From: Epiperipatus broadwayi
Lineage: Eukaryota > Onychophora > Udeonychophora > Euonychophora > Peripatidae
Assembly: GCA_028023455.1 (NCBI GenBank)
Contig: JAQFVV010006215.1
Location: 12,195,473-12,259,472, forward strand
Reading direction: 5' to 3'
Length of the DNA stretch: 64,000 bases
The number at the start of each line of letters is the position of its first letter. The stretch's first letter is position 1. The notes under the pieces were generated by a model that had not been told where the DNA came from, searched no databases, and worked only from the letters and a program-made list of their open reading frames with translations. A program made the position numbers and the translations under genes. Below, one piece after another: positions 11,215-23,312 of this stretch.

Positions 11215-11755
11215 CTTAAAAGAATTGCATAAAAATACTGCTTAAATTACATGTATTCACACACTCTTAAGACTAAATATATAAATAAATAATATCACTG
11301 TTAATATTAAAGCACATAAGGGTACTTTTTAAACATCATAAAAACATTTTAATAGACAAGAATCCTTCAAAATTCTCCACATTAAATAAAATTATATTAA
11401 ATAATGGATAGTGGGTGACCATAATAACCTTTTAAAATTAATTAATTAATTTTAATAAATCTTATAATAGCATCCTTCCCTCCTGATCTTCAAGGCCTTC
11501 AAATTTTTTAAAATTTAGTACTAATCATAATTTACTATGAAGTTCTATAATTTTTTATTTTTTTCCTCTGCATTTTTTTTTTATCTATTTTTTTTTTGGG
11601 GGGGGGGGAGAGGTGTGGTGATTGATTCATTGATTGCTGATTTGCGATATCTTTCGAAAACAATAACTTTTAATTTTGACGCACAACTTTTAACCATATT
11701 TTGATATGTTTTTTTTTTTTTCTAATTTGTATTAAGACATTTTTTGATACATTTA
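11215..11755. other. Intron sequence with a T-run/G-run tract
   Basis: AT-rich, ending in a tract of T runs at 11571-11597 directly followed by a run of about 10 G (11598-11607). Otherwise nothing recognised. Confidence 0.55.
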
Positions 11756-13394
11756 TGGGTAAACGCCTGAAATCCGGGCACGCCCGCTTGGGGCATTGTT
11801 TAGTGTCAAAACACATAAATAATGCCATTTCGGCGGCCACGACCTATACAGGCTAATACAACATTTACGTATTGTATTAACCCATTAGCTAGGCCGCTTT
11901 ACATGACATTGCACAAAAATATTACGGCCTGTTTTTCATAGCTGATTACCGTATCGCTTGAGGGTGTTGAAATTTCAAGGCGGTATGATTTTTTCAAATC
12001 TCTGTAATAGAGTAATGTCATTTCGATTTAAAAAATGTTGTTAATTATTAATAATTGTCATATGGTCCCCACTCTTCCCTAAAAAAAGGTTACTATGTAA
12101 AAAAATTGGCAAAGTGTACGTTCGAACAGGCTTCGACAAAGCTCACGTGCTAAGGCACGTTTCAGCCTGGAAAATATTCGAGACCACTAAAAGGTCGAAG
12201 ACGAACGTGCAATTTTGAAACTTTTCTGCAGAATTGCCGAGTACAGAAAGTGTGTGAGATTGTGTCCTTTTTTTCAGGCACATAATGTCCACTTTTTATT
12301 ACAGCAATAAAAGAATAAATAATTTTAAAAAAGTCCAAAGTTTGTGTCCTTTTTTTTTTTTTTCATTTCATTAGAAATTGACAAGTATTTGGATTCAATT
12401 TTTTGCAGCCGGGGATTAAAATAAATGACGATTTTGGTGTGGACTTTAGGTTAATAATAACATATTACGAATTCCCCCACCCCCAAAAGCAGTTTCTTGT
12501 AGAATGCCAAAAAAAAAAAGTAATTCAAACGAAATAGAAATCAAAGTAAAAAGTGAGAAAAAGTTGTTTAAAAAAAGAAAACAGTAAATTCTTGACTTTT
12601 TGGTTACAATTCTTTTTGTGAGTGTGAGAGTGGGTGTTTGAAAACAATTTTTTAATCGGCAAAAACACAAAAGTAAATTTTGATTTAATATTAAGAAAAA
12701 CAATTACGTCAACCAAAAATGAAATCAAAATTCGAAACAAGTCCCAAAGTTAATTCTCTTTTTTCAGCGCTGTTAAAATAATTGACTATTTTGGTTGAAC
12801 TTTTGTTAATAATAACAGTACGAAATCCCACCCCCACCCCCCGCTCAAAAAGCTGTTTCTTGTAGTAGGGCAAAAAAAAAAAAAAAAAAAAGGCAAATTC
12901 AAACATAATATAAGTCAAAGTGAAAACAATTTGTGTTTAAAAAAAAAGTAAAATTAATAATAAGAAAAACCACTTAGTCAAGCCAAAAAAAAAAAAAAAA
13001 GATAGAATTAAGTTCTAAACAAGTCGCAAATAATTGTATTCTATTTTTTCGGCGGTGGAAGATTCAAACAAATTTTTTGACGTCGTGAAACGGTCCAAAG
13101 TTTTGTCATGATCAAAAGAAAAAATAAAATTAGCAAAATTTGTTGAAAAAATGTCAGGTTCCCAAAAAACCCCACAAAAAGTAACGAAAATGAATATCAA
13201 AATTTGTTTAATAATAAAGAAATCATGTTCTAAATGAAATAAAATTATTCGTTTAATCAATATTTAAAAAAAAAAAAACCTGGTTGTCTAAAAAAAAAAA
13301 AAAGTTGCGGCGGCCCGGTAATGTTATATTTCATAGATTTTGTCTAGCATCAACGCTCCAAGCGGCTTTGCCCGGATTTCAGGCTTTTACCCAT
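11756..13394. mobile_element. Non-autonomous TIR element, about 1.64 kb
   Basis: Seen: left end GGGTAAACGCCTGAAATCCG and right end read in reverse GGGTAAAAGCCTGAAATCCG, continuing to CCGCTTGG on both sides (about 40 bp, few mismatches). Flanks TTA on each side may be a 3-bp target duplication. The inside has no transposase, but two long imperfect repeats and many A runs. It shares subterminal sequence with the elements at 13440-13945 and 47036-48291. Superfamily unassigned; a TTA duplication would fit PIF/Harbinger but the edge is ambiguous. Confidence 0.75.
12428..12935. repeat. Imperfect internal tandem repeat, period about 355 bp
   Basis: Blocks at 12428-12565 and 12783-12935 share ttaataataaca, gaattcccccaccccc/gaaatcccacccccac, gtttcttgtag, a long A run and aatcaaagt. 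It is inside the 11756-13394 element. A similar two-copy internal arrangement occurs in the 47036-48291 element. Confidence 0.7.
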
Positions 13395-13439
13395 TAAGCT
13401 TCACTTAATTATTGCTTTCTACATAACAAAACAAAACAA

Positions 13440-13945
13440 AAAACAACAATGTAGTTTTCAAACCAATAAAGTTTTTTTTTTCACCCTTGCTTTTTATTCA
13501 TTAATTTTGATCAAATGGTTCATGTGGAAACGAGACTTCGCACACGAACTCAAACAAATTCGTTATTACGTGCCCTTGGCAAGCTTTTACACCTTACACA
13601 TTCTCTAAACAAGGCTGTGGCCGTTCCGAAAATTACTATAGTCAGGTTTCTTAAATTAAATATAAATACAAAGACTGTGGAACGTATATTGTAAAAATGT
13701 TATTACTCAAACTACACGCACACACATATCAAACTGTACACAAAAGATAAGTGCGTGTATTTACAGTAACTGTCGTGAAGCAAAAATAGGCCGTATTATT
13801 TCTGTGGTACATCAACGGAATAGCCTACAATGGCTAAGATAAACATAGATGTTTTCTTAGCCGTAAATCAGGCCTCGTAAACAGAATTTGTTAGGTGTTT
13901 TGACGAGCCAGAACGCCATCAAGCGGCCACACCCGACTACATTAT
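13440..13945. mobile_element. Fragment related to the neighbouring TIR element
   Basis: GC-richer than its surroundings. Contains ataggccgtattatttctgt, cctacaatggctaagat, cttagccgtaaatcagg and cgccatcaagcggccac, echoing the subterminal parts of the elements at 11756 and 47036 (ggccgtaatattt, caacggctaatatg, ccaagcggct). No clear terminal repeats, so it is probably truncated. Confidence 0.5.
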
Positions 13946-15256
13946 AATTACCAAAAAAAAAAAAATACAAAATCATTTCTATTAAAAGTGCTAAACTTAA
14001 TTAGGACATAATAATTAACTAATAACTGTAAATATACAAAAGCAATCATAATATGTGGACATATAATGTAGGTTAAAGATAGGTTTCCAATCATTGATAT
14101 TCAGATTATTAAAAACAAGCTAATATTACATTAGTGTTTGCTATCTCTAATATGAAATGCATTTATTCAATCACTCACAAAAACATATTTAAGTGTGTAT
14201 GAACAAATATTTATCGTTCTACAATACGATTTTTTTTTACATACTTCATAAATATCATAAATCTAAAAAAACAATAGAATAGGCTACGACAAATGATTCT
14301 ATATTGAAAAAATGTAATAATTTATGTATCATAAAGTTAAAAAAAACCATTCACAGTAGCATATACACACCACACGATCCTATATTAAATAAATGCTTAT
14401 AGTTAGACTTTTGGTAATAAAATCTAAGATCCTTCAATATATGCATTTGCTATAACATTTCTAGGGTCTCCCTGATTTAATTAGAATGATAGATATTACT
14501 TTTGTTACAGTTTATAAAGTTCACTTACTGCTCATTTATAGCTGCAGAATTTTTTTAATTATGTATTTTATTGTTATAATAAGAATAATGTGAAAGGCTA
14601 AAACCTTCGACAGAAGCACCTTAAAAATGTTTGTGACAGCCAATCAAGATGTAATAACGACTGTAATAATGAGGCACTTCTGTCGAAGGTTTTAGTCTTT
14701 CATGTTATTATTAGATCATCTGCAAGCGCTTAATAAATTTAATATATTTACATTTGTTATAATAAGCAAAGTGCACTCCGAAGATGGAGTCATTTTGCAT
14801 TATAATTGTTCCACTTTCAGAAAGATAATAAAAACAAAAAAGCAAATAATATTTTGAAATGTAGACCCCAATATAAAAAGCCTGACTAAAAATGCAATAT
14901 GAATATTTAATTATCCAGAAGTGTCTGTATGTGTGTGCATTATAAATGGAATCAATACTTAAGAATATATAAAATTGATATTTGGTCGGCATAATAATTT
15001 TTTTTTCTTCTCCTATCACAAGTGAAACCAAATTTTTTTTTGTGTAAAGAGTGAGAATTAATTACATTTATACATTAAAAAAAAATTTCAATATGGGGGA
15101 ATATGATTCAAATAGTATATGGACATTTTTACATTTAAAATTGGAAATTATGTTAAATTTACAAACCTACCAGAGGGAGCCAGAATCTCCAGTTTACTCT
15201 GTTACTGGCTCCCCGTTATAGTTATCTAAATTATATTTTAGAGAATTTTTTGTTTG
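13946..15256. other. Intron sequence, one MITE, otherwise nothing
   Basis: AT-rich DNA. Besides the small inverted-repeat element at 14584-14710 no gene or repeat is recognised. Confidence 0.55.
14584..14710. mobile_element. MITE-like inverted repeat, 127 bp
   Basis: Arms 14584-14621 and 14672-14710 are near-perfect inverted copies (core gactaaaaccttcgacagaa on one strand of each), with a 50-bp loop. No coding capacity. Typical of a miniature TIR element. Confidence 0.8.
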
Positions 15257-16404
15257 TCGTCGATGAACCAACATATCCCACTGGATGGCGCTGTTTTCGT
15301 GCTAAAACACATGTTCGAACTCACGTTTATCTATAATACCTTTTTGTTGTACTACAGATTGCAGGCCGCTATGTCACGTCGCAGTACAGCATGTATGTTT
15401 ACGCAGCAAATACATTTTCCCGATTCGCACAGTTTATAAAAAGGTTACGGCTTGGGGAGAGGGTGTGTTTTTTTGAGTTGGATGGAAATGTTATTTTCAT
15501 TGGATTTTTTTTTATTTTAAAGTATTGAAATGTTCAGATTTTGTAAAGTAATAATTAACAGACTTTTTACACCATAGTGTATTGAAGTTTTAAGTAGTAA
15601 ATGTTGACGAGATATATGTATAAAGTGAATTGGAATTAGGTAACGCGTCAAGTAACGTACTGTTCGTACCTTTTCCACGAGACATTTTAAGATTGTACCG
15701 TGTGTATATTTTTGAAATAAAAAAGAGCGTTAACATAAAAATATCCAGTAAGAAAAGTACAATTGTACACTGTTTTTTTAAATGTCATAAAAAGCATATA
15801 TTATAAACATTTTATATATATATTTGTCGTTGTTTAAAAAAGTTTTAGTTTCTTTCTTTTCTCCGACTACTGTTATACTTTGTTGAATATAGTTTACGTT
15901 TATTGTTATCATTTATTTTATAGATGTTAGTAAAAAAAAATATTTACAAAAATACGATTTTGATATTTTTTATTTTAACCGTAAACCTAACCCTAAAGCT
16001 AACCCTAAAACTAACCATAACAACTTTTACTTTTAGTTGTCATTCTATTTGAAATAAAAAATAGCGGTAAACAACAAAAAAAAAAAAGCCATAACCCCAG
16101 TAAAAAAATCTCCGATAGAAAATTGATTTTTCTAATAAAAAGAAAACTAAAAAAGACGAATCAAATTGTAATTTGTTTATTTTATTTTACATTTATTATT
16201 ATCATTTAATTTGTATACATTAATAAAAAATAATATTTAAAATTAAATAATATTTAAAAAAGACTATTTTCGTTTGTTTTTATTTTCGCATTACAAAAAA
16301 CATATCAAAATGATTATAATTAACGGCCCGTGAATTATCATATTTTATAGTTTTAGCGTGATAACTGCGCCATCCAGTGGGATATGGTTGCTCATCGACG
16401 AGAA
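15257..16404. mobile_element. Non-autonomous TIR element, about 1.15 kb, with telomere-like tract
   Basis: Left end cgtcgatgaaccaacatatc and right end in reverse cgtcgatgagcaaccatatc both continue to cccactggatggcgc and gctaaaa (about 50 bp TIR). No transposase found. Inside are a TATAAAAA motif near 15435, several short A/T-rich repeats and the telomere-like tract at 15981-16020. The TIR's ...gctaaaa also resembles the subterminal gctaaaa of the 47036 element. Confidence 0.78.
15981..16020. repeat. Short telomere-like (CCCTAA-type) tract
   Basis: Degenerate repeats: cctaaccctaaagctaacc followed by ctaaaactaaccataa. The units resemble the animal telomere repeat TTAGGG read on the other strand. 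It is only about 40 bp and sits inside a TIR element, so it is not a chromosome end. Confidence 0.8.
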
Positions 16405-16599
16405 CCAATTTTTTTCTATAAAACGTCTCCATTTGATCAGAGTAACCTTTTAGGTTCCTTTGTACACAAGAATTATGGGAACATCAGACAACAAGTAAGC
16501 GTGATTAAAATTTTTCTTTGGAGCACGGTTAAAAATAACTGACAGCCATGTAAATTTTCTAGATTTCTATTGAAAGACTTAATTTTCCGGGAATATTTT

Positions 16600-18400
16600 G
16601 ATTCAAGACAGCTTTGCTGACTGAGTGAGAGTTTCTGATTGTTGGGAGGACCCCTGAGGGCCTGAATCCTAGTTTTTATATGGGGCGGAGCTGGAAAAAA
16701 GTGCTGTGGTGATCGTTACAAAAATTGGATAGCTCATTTATTTGTTAGCAATAGTAGCGTTTTTCATTTAGACTTTAATGCTTGCTTTTTAAACCTGATA
16801 TTTTTCTTTTAAAGAAAGAATTTTTCCACAATAGTAAATTGTTTCTCATTGTACCTGATTATTTATTTCAAGTGTTGCTTTATCTTTTCATGCATTTGAT
16901 GCTGGATCACTGACGTTTTTACCAGATTTGGATGGCTCATTCATTTGTTAAAAATGACAACGTTATTCATTGCAGTTTTGTGCTTGCATTTTAGACCTGA
17001 GACTTGACTTGTGAAAAAGATTTCTTTTCTACTATAGTGAATTGTTTTAGACTGTATCCGAACATTTGATTTCAAGTGTTGCTTAATTATTCACCTTACA
17101 TTCTATATTAAACATTTTTTTTCTATCTTGAATGCTGAACTATACAAATCGATAATTTTAACATTTGAGTATATGGATTAGTGCTTCTGGTTTTCATAGG
17201 TTATCAGGGTGCTGAAACATGATGGATACTATTCAATATGCGATTGTAATGGATACATTACTCTATGTACATCTTTGATTGCTCTATAGATCTAGAATTG
17301 TATTGTGGTATAACACATAATGCAAGCATCTGGTTACTACATATACATTAAAGTTCTTGATTTTGGAAAGTAATGATGAATTTTTTATGCAAGGCATTGG
17401 AAATCCTGGAGATTTGCACTGTGATTTTAAATTTAGCAATTATTATGACATTGGATTGTTAACAGTTGTACCTCATCGTATAGATTGCGCTTCTAGTGTT
17501 ATCATTTGATTTTTACCAATAGTTAAGGACCTCATGGATTAGGACTTCTACTTTTTATAAATTGTCTGGAAGCTGAAACATGGTGGACAAAATTAATGTT
17601 CCCAAAAAGTTCAACTGTGATTGGAACATTGGATTGGGGCTGCTGTGTCACTCATCTTTGTGGTCTTGAGGACTGAGTCTGTTGCTTGGAGAGCTCCCAG
17701 GGCTTGCTTCCTGGTCTTGGAGGGAGGCTGGGATGTGGGTGTATTGGGTTCTAGTACGGGCTTCAGATGAGAGTCTGGAACTTGGGAAGATTCCAGGGGC
17801 CTGAATTCTGGTTCGTAAGGGGGGCTCGGATGTGAAGTGCTATGGGGATTAGTACGGGTTTCATCTTTCATCTTCAGGACAGTGGAGATGATGTGATGCA
17901 TTGTGGTTTTAGTCTCTTTGTTCTCTATATGATTCATAGGTTGGTTATTAGACTGATAATCTGTAGATGGCATATGATATAAGCATGTGAGATTTACATT
18001 TTTGATTAGTGCTGCAGCATTGCTTGTCTTGGCTGTGAAGATGGAGAGAATCTCATGCTTGGGTTACTCAGGCCAGAGAGTTCTACTATGGTTTAAACTT
18101 CAAATCGGGGCTGCTGTACCACTCATCTCTGCCATCTGGATGGCAGGTTCTGGTGCTTGGAAGGTCTCACAAGCCTGGGTTTTGGAGGGGATCCGGATGC
18201 TGTGGGGATTAGTAAGGGCATTGGATGAGAGAGTCTGAGCTTTGGAAATACCCCAAGGCCTGGTTCCTAGTGCTTAGGAAAGGGGGGGGCTGGGACATGG
18301 GTGCTACAGGGATTAGTACGGGTTTTTACTTTCTCATCTGGATGGTGGGGATGATGTGATTCCTGGAAGCTGTAATATATTTAGTTGCCATTAAGGCCAG
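16600..18400. repeat. GC-richer minisatellite/satellite-like repeats, units about 100-200 bp
   Basis: Diverged units recur: a block with ggaa..cccagggcctg..tcctggt..gaggggggctgggatgtggg and ctatggggattagtacggg is seen around 16640, 17690, 17795, 18150 and 18240. A second unit (ttggatggctcattcatttg ... tgcttgcattttagacctga) occurs at 16724 and 16925. G-rich on the plus strand and unlike the surrounding AT-rich intron. Open frames here (17611-17973 minus, 17987-18238 plus) follow the repeat and are not believable genes. Confidence 0.78.
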
Positions 18401-19280
18401 AGGTTACTTAGTGAACTATGAGAAAAGCTATGAATGGCAAGATATATGCATATACAATTCAAGGTTTTTCTGTTCACTCAGTAAATCAAGTTCTGCATTG
18501 TAAATCATAGTTTGAATCTTGTATATCACTATATATAACATGTAAATTCAAAGATTAATATTATGTTAATAAATCATAATTTGAGTAAAAAAAAATGTTA
18601 AATTTATTCATTTATTTAATTATAATATATAAGTATATGTTTAAAAAAAAGTGCAATCTAATAAATAATGTCCAGTCAATGGAGTAGATATAGTTAACTG
18701 GTTATCTGAATTGTATAGTATAATATCTTGAGAAGGTCTAAATGAAGATGAAAGCTGGTTCAATAAATATTATTATATAGTTATTAATAGTTGTTTATTT
18801 CAATCTTGTTTTGAGTGATTATTTATTTATGTATTTGTGGTAGCATTATGGATATATAAATTGTATTGGATATTTGACCATTGTAGTAATTTAGTAAAAA
18901 GAAATTTATTTCTATTTTGTTACTTTTCATCCGAAAATTTTGGAAGTAGAAAATGATAATGAATATAATAGAAATAATTAAATGTCAGGTAATAGATTGA
19001 AATACTTGCAAATATTAGTATTGGGAAAATAACTAATATATATTCCAAATGCTAATGTTAAAGTTTTAATTAAAAGGATTAATAATAATAGTAAAGGAAA
19101 ACTATTCAGGCAGGTTAAACATTTAATAAAAATAATATGTAAACATTGCTTTCAACTAGGTTGATCATAATCATAGAATTACAATAAAGTATATAAATAA
19201 AAATATACATTAAAATTAATAATCAATAAAGCAAGTCATATATAGTGTAACATAGCTTTTATGAGCTTGTATTTACAAAT
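18401..19280. other. Intron sequence, nothing recognised
   Basis: AT-rich DNA between the minisatellite and the large palindrome. Confidence 0.55.
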
Positions 19281-20812
19281 ATGTAATATAGAGAGCATAC
19301 TAATAGCTCAAACAAGCTCTTAATTGATGTGCGGTAAGAGAAAATATTTAAAATCTCTATCTGGAATATTCTTATCCCCAGACCAACTAGTTTAAAGCTT
19401 GTAGCTCACCTCAGTGAGGAGCTAGAACATTCAGACACTAGATCTAAAATATCATCTCAAGAACCAGCACTTATTTAATACGTAATATTTAAGTAGAAAC
19501 TCTGAAATTTTCTGACATGAAAATGTCGTTAACTTCACTATCTAACTTAAATAGATATATGGGACTGAACCAAATTCTGATCTACCATATATTAATAGCC
19601 TTAGCATTGCCAAAGCCTTAAAGGTAAAATTAAAATAATCAATAAATGTTGTAATTAATAATTTGTTAAGGGCATAATCATTGCCTAAGTAATATATATT
19701 AAGGCTATAACCTTAAGACCATGTGCCTAGATGCAACAGTAGGGAACTCTACAAATCTTAACACACGATTAACGACTTTAAAAAACAAGAGTGGCCATTC
19801 TTATCTTCGACCTACTTCTTAAATATATAACGAATCTAAAGCATTTGGATTTAAGAGCATGAAGCTATTAACAACTTCACATTAAGTTTACAATTTTGAT
19901 ATAAGCTAACGTAAGCGAGATCTTTCGATTTATAGCGAGTCAGTGTGGAGCTCTTATAATTAGAAATCAGTGAAGTAGTTAACAGCTTCATGCTCCAAAT
20001 CAAAATACTTTAGATTCGCCTATATAATTAAAACATAGGTCGAAGATAAGAATGGCCGCTTTTGTCTTTTAAAATCATTAATTTTGTGTTAAGATTTGTA
20101 GAGGTTCCTACTGTCACATAGCCTTAATATATATTACTTAGGTAATGATTATGCACTTGACAAATTATTAATTACAAATTTAAATTGTTTTAAAAGATTA
20201 CCAATTATAAGAGCTCCACATTGACTCGCTGTAAATCGAAAAATTTCACGTACATTAGCTTGTATAGAAATTGTGGACTTAATCAGTGAAGTAGTTAATA
20301 GCATCACGCTCTCAAATCAAAATGCTTTAGATTCGTCAATATAATTAAAAAGTAAGTTGAAGATAAGAGTGGCCGCTCTCGTCTTTTAAAGTTGTTAATC
20401 TTTTGTTAAAGATTTGTAGAGAACTTTACTGTCGCATTTAGGTGCATGGTCTTAAGATTATTAATATATATTAATAATCAATAAAGCAAGTCAAATGAGC
20501 CATAAGCTCGAAACCAATGGTCCAGTCCCATAAAGCCATTTAAATTAGATGGCTGAAGTTAACGACATTTTGATGTCCGAAAATTTCAGAGTTTCTACTT
20601 AAATATTACGTATTAAATAAGTGCTGGTTCTTGAGTTGATATTTTAGATCTAGTGTCTGAATGTTCTAGCTCCTCACTGAGTTGAGCCATAAGCTCGAAA
20701 CCAATTAGTCTGGGGATAAGAATATTTCAGATAGAGATTTTAAATATTTTCTCTTACCGCATTTATCAATTAAGAGTTTGTTTGAGCTATTGGTACGCTC
20801 TCTATATTACAT
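19281..20812. mobile_element. Large nested foldback (palindromic) element, 1.5 kb
   Basis: Outer arms 19281-19573 and 20519-20812 (about 293 bp each) are inverted copies with few differences. The inside holds further copies of another unit (aacagtagggaactctac, gagtggccattcttatcttc): 19690-19970 in one direction, then 19975-20140 and 20280-20460 in the other. No protein is encoded. Each outer arm carries a degraded hammerhead-like motif (plus strand near 20660-20705; minus strand near 19385-19430). A fragment of the inner unit recurs at 45715-45800. Confidence 0.85.
20658..20708 (+). ncRNA. Degenerate hammerhead-ribozyme-like motif
   Basis: Order seen: ctcctca, ctga (core now ctgagtt instead of CTGANGA), stem II gagc-cataa-gctc, gaaac, then ttagtc and tggggat, which can pair partly with the 5' strand. 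The two changed core bases make self-cleavage unlikely. It resembles the better-kept copy at 30528-30572. Confidence 0.4.
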
Positions 20813-22940
20813 TAAAATTAAATATGTCATTTACATGATAATGCAATGTATGAATCTTTCTTGTTTATTGTGTTGATATTATTAATGATCGGAAAAGAAA
20901 ATATAGAGGCATGAATCGACCTGGTCAAAAACAATGCTTAGATATTATTTTTACTAAATTTTCAACTTTCCTGAATAGTTTTCCATTTCTATTTATATTC
21001 AAATTAAAGAACGAAAATATTTGCTTAAATGTATCAAATTATTTTTGTCTTTTAAAAAGAAAAAAATGTTTTTAAGATATGTATACTAAAATAATAATAA
21101 ATAAATTTGTATTTCAACTAAAGAATTTATTTACCATACATATACAAAACTAATAATAATACTTCTTAATTAAATAAAGGAGAACTAAACCAAAAAAAAA
21201 GGAAAAACATTTTAATAGAAAGTGGGTGAATACAATCATTTTTCAACACATGGTGAATGGTTATATAAGGGAGGTCAGCTTAGGTTAAGAAAGAAAGAGG
21301 CACTAAGAAAAAAAAAAAAGAAACAGCAACTAGAAAAAAGCACTCTAGAAAATAACAGAGGAATGCACTAAAAGAAAAAGAAATTCATCCAGCAGTACAG
21401 TTAACACACACGCCAACAATTTAATATATTTAAGACATCTATGACTATAAGATTAATCAGGTACATACAGTATAATACTGTAATGATAGACAATATCAAA
21501 TGTAAACCCAATAGTAATTATAAAGTTTAAAAAGTTACTTGGTAAATTACGTTAATTTTCTACAGAATATGTATCATGAAAATTGAGCATACAGCCAGCT
21601 AACTTACTAAAACTATGATCAATTTTAACCCTGTAGTCATATAGAGCCTTTCAATATCTATACAGATTAAAGTAATATGCCAATCCTTAAAGCCACTACT
21701 AACTTGTAAAGCATGTCTTAACTGCCAACCATTATAATATAAAACTATTGGAATTGTTTTTTATTTAATCAAAAAAAATATAAAGTATAATTTTTTTTTT
21801 TTATCTGACCAGGAAGAAAGTCAAATTCACAGACAAAAAACATTATAATGAGAAAAAAAAGAGAAATGAGATTTAAAAAAGAAAAAACTGCAATTATACT
21901 TAAGGATAATCATTTTAAAACAACTTTTTAAATAAAGAGACAAAAAAAATTGTTAGTATGACTATACTATTATAAGCTAAGGTATACAGAATTCATGGTA
22001 AGAGGTATATCTTTAGTGGTAAAAGGCAATTATTAATTGAATATATTTTTTCGAAGTTTATTAATATAATACTTAAATTATGTTGAATACTTAAAAACTA
22101 TACAAGATGACTAACTTATTATAGGGGCATTAATTAGTTATTATTATTGAGGCAGTTAGATCATTACATTCATATTTTATTAATGTATTAATCATATTTA
22201 ATGATATTTTGTTTATATTCACATTTATTCTTTATTGACATAATATTTACATTCAATACTTTCATATATTTATATATCAATACTGTATTAAAAATATCTG
22301 TATTTGTTTATGTACATTAATTCTTAATAAAACATTAGCTATTAAAATTTATCTATATCATGCCTTTTCAATCTCATTCAAATTAATAAAAGTATATATA
22401 TATAAAATTCATCCTGTTTTCAGAGAAGCAAGCTCAGTAGTTGCAAGCTGTCTTTAGCTGGCAAATTGATGGAGAATTCAAATGGTGAGTGGATAGCAAC
22501 TTGTCCAGAAAATTATTTCTGTAGGAAAATGAGATCTATATATCTATTAACTAACCACATACATCTATGGATGTAAGGTATTAGTGAAAACTAATAAAAG
22601 TAGAAAGACATAACAATTATAATTTGGATAAGAAAATGTTAAATAGATTTATATGAAATAAGTGTTTCAACACCATCCCAACTTTTGGAGTTTGAATTAA
22701 TTTGAACCCTAATTCCCATTGCACTATATTTGCCGTATATATAATTTTAATTATGTAACAGCAAGTATAGGAGAAATATAATTAATATGCATATTTTATT
22801 ATGAAAAGTTATAGTTTTCACTTGGGAAAAATTATTTATGCTTTTTAAATTTACACATACAACTCGTAAAAATTAAATAAGTTACTTTATTAATAGTCGA
22901 AATAAATTTCTTGTTTTTTATTTCACCTTTGAGTGGTAAG
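20813..22940. other. Intron sequence, nothing recognised
   Basis: AT-rich, with long A runs near 21305-21370. No coding or repeat structure was recognised. Confidence 0.55.
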
Positions 22941-23312
22941 TTTTAAATTGCGCTTTACACAAAAAAGTGAAGCTTAGTATTATTATCAAAGAATTATATG
23001 GCTGCGTGCTTTCAGAGAACTTAAGTCTCCATATTCATAGCCTATTTTGGAGTGTCGGCTTCCATTGAGATTTTAAGCGAAATTTAGCAATAATTTATGC
23101 AAAATTTATTCAAAGTTTTTTTTCATAAAGACCATTTTCTGAAGATTGCAAAGCACGATTCTTTTTGGTTTATTGCATAGTTGTCATTTGCAATAAAACA
23201 TGCCTCCTTTATCTTTCGTTTCATATCATTAAGTTCTCTGTAAGCGCTCAGCCATATAATTCTTTGATAATAATACTAAGCTTCACTTTTTTGCGTAAAA
23301 CACAATTTAAAA
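22941..23312. mobile_element. MITE-like element, 372 bp with about 84-bp inverted arms
   Basis: Arms 22941-23025 and 23229-23312 match as inverted repeats (core gaagcttagtattattatca then aagaattatatggctg). The 200-bp middle contains aagtctccatattcatag and has no coding frame. Confidence 0.87.

Noticed and set aside
15981-16020. Chromosome end
   Set aside because: The telomere-like tract is short, degenerate and lies inside a TIR element with unique DNA on both sides.
17611-18238. Pro/Ser/Thr-rich and Gly/Trp-rich open frames on opposite strands
   Set aside because: Both lie in the GC-richer minisatellite and follow its repeat units.
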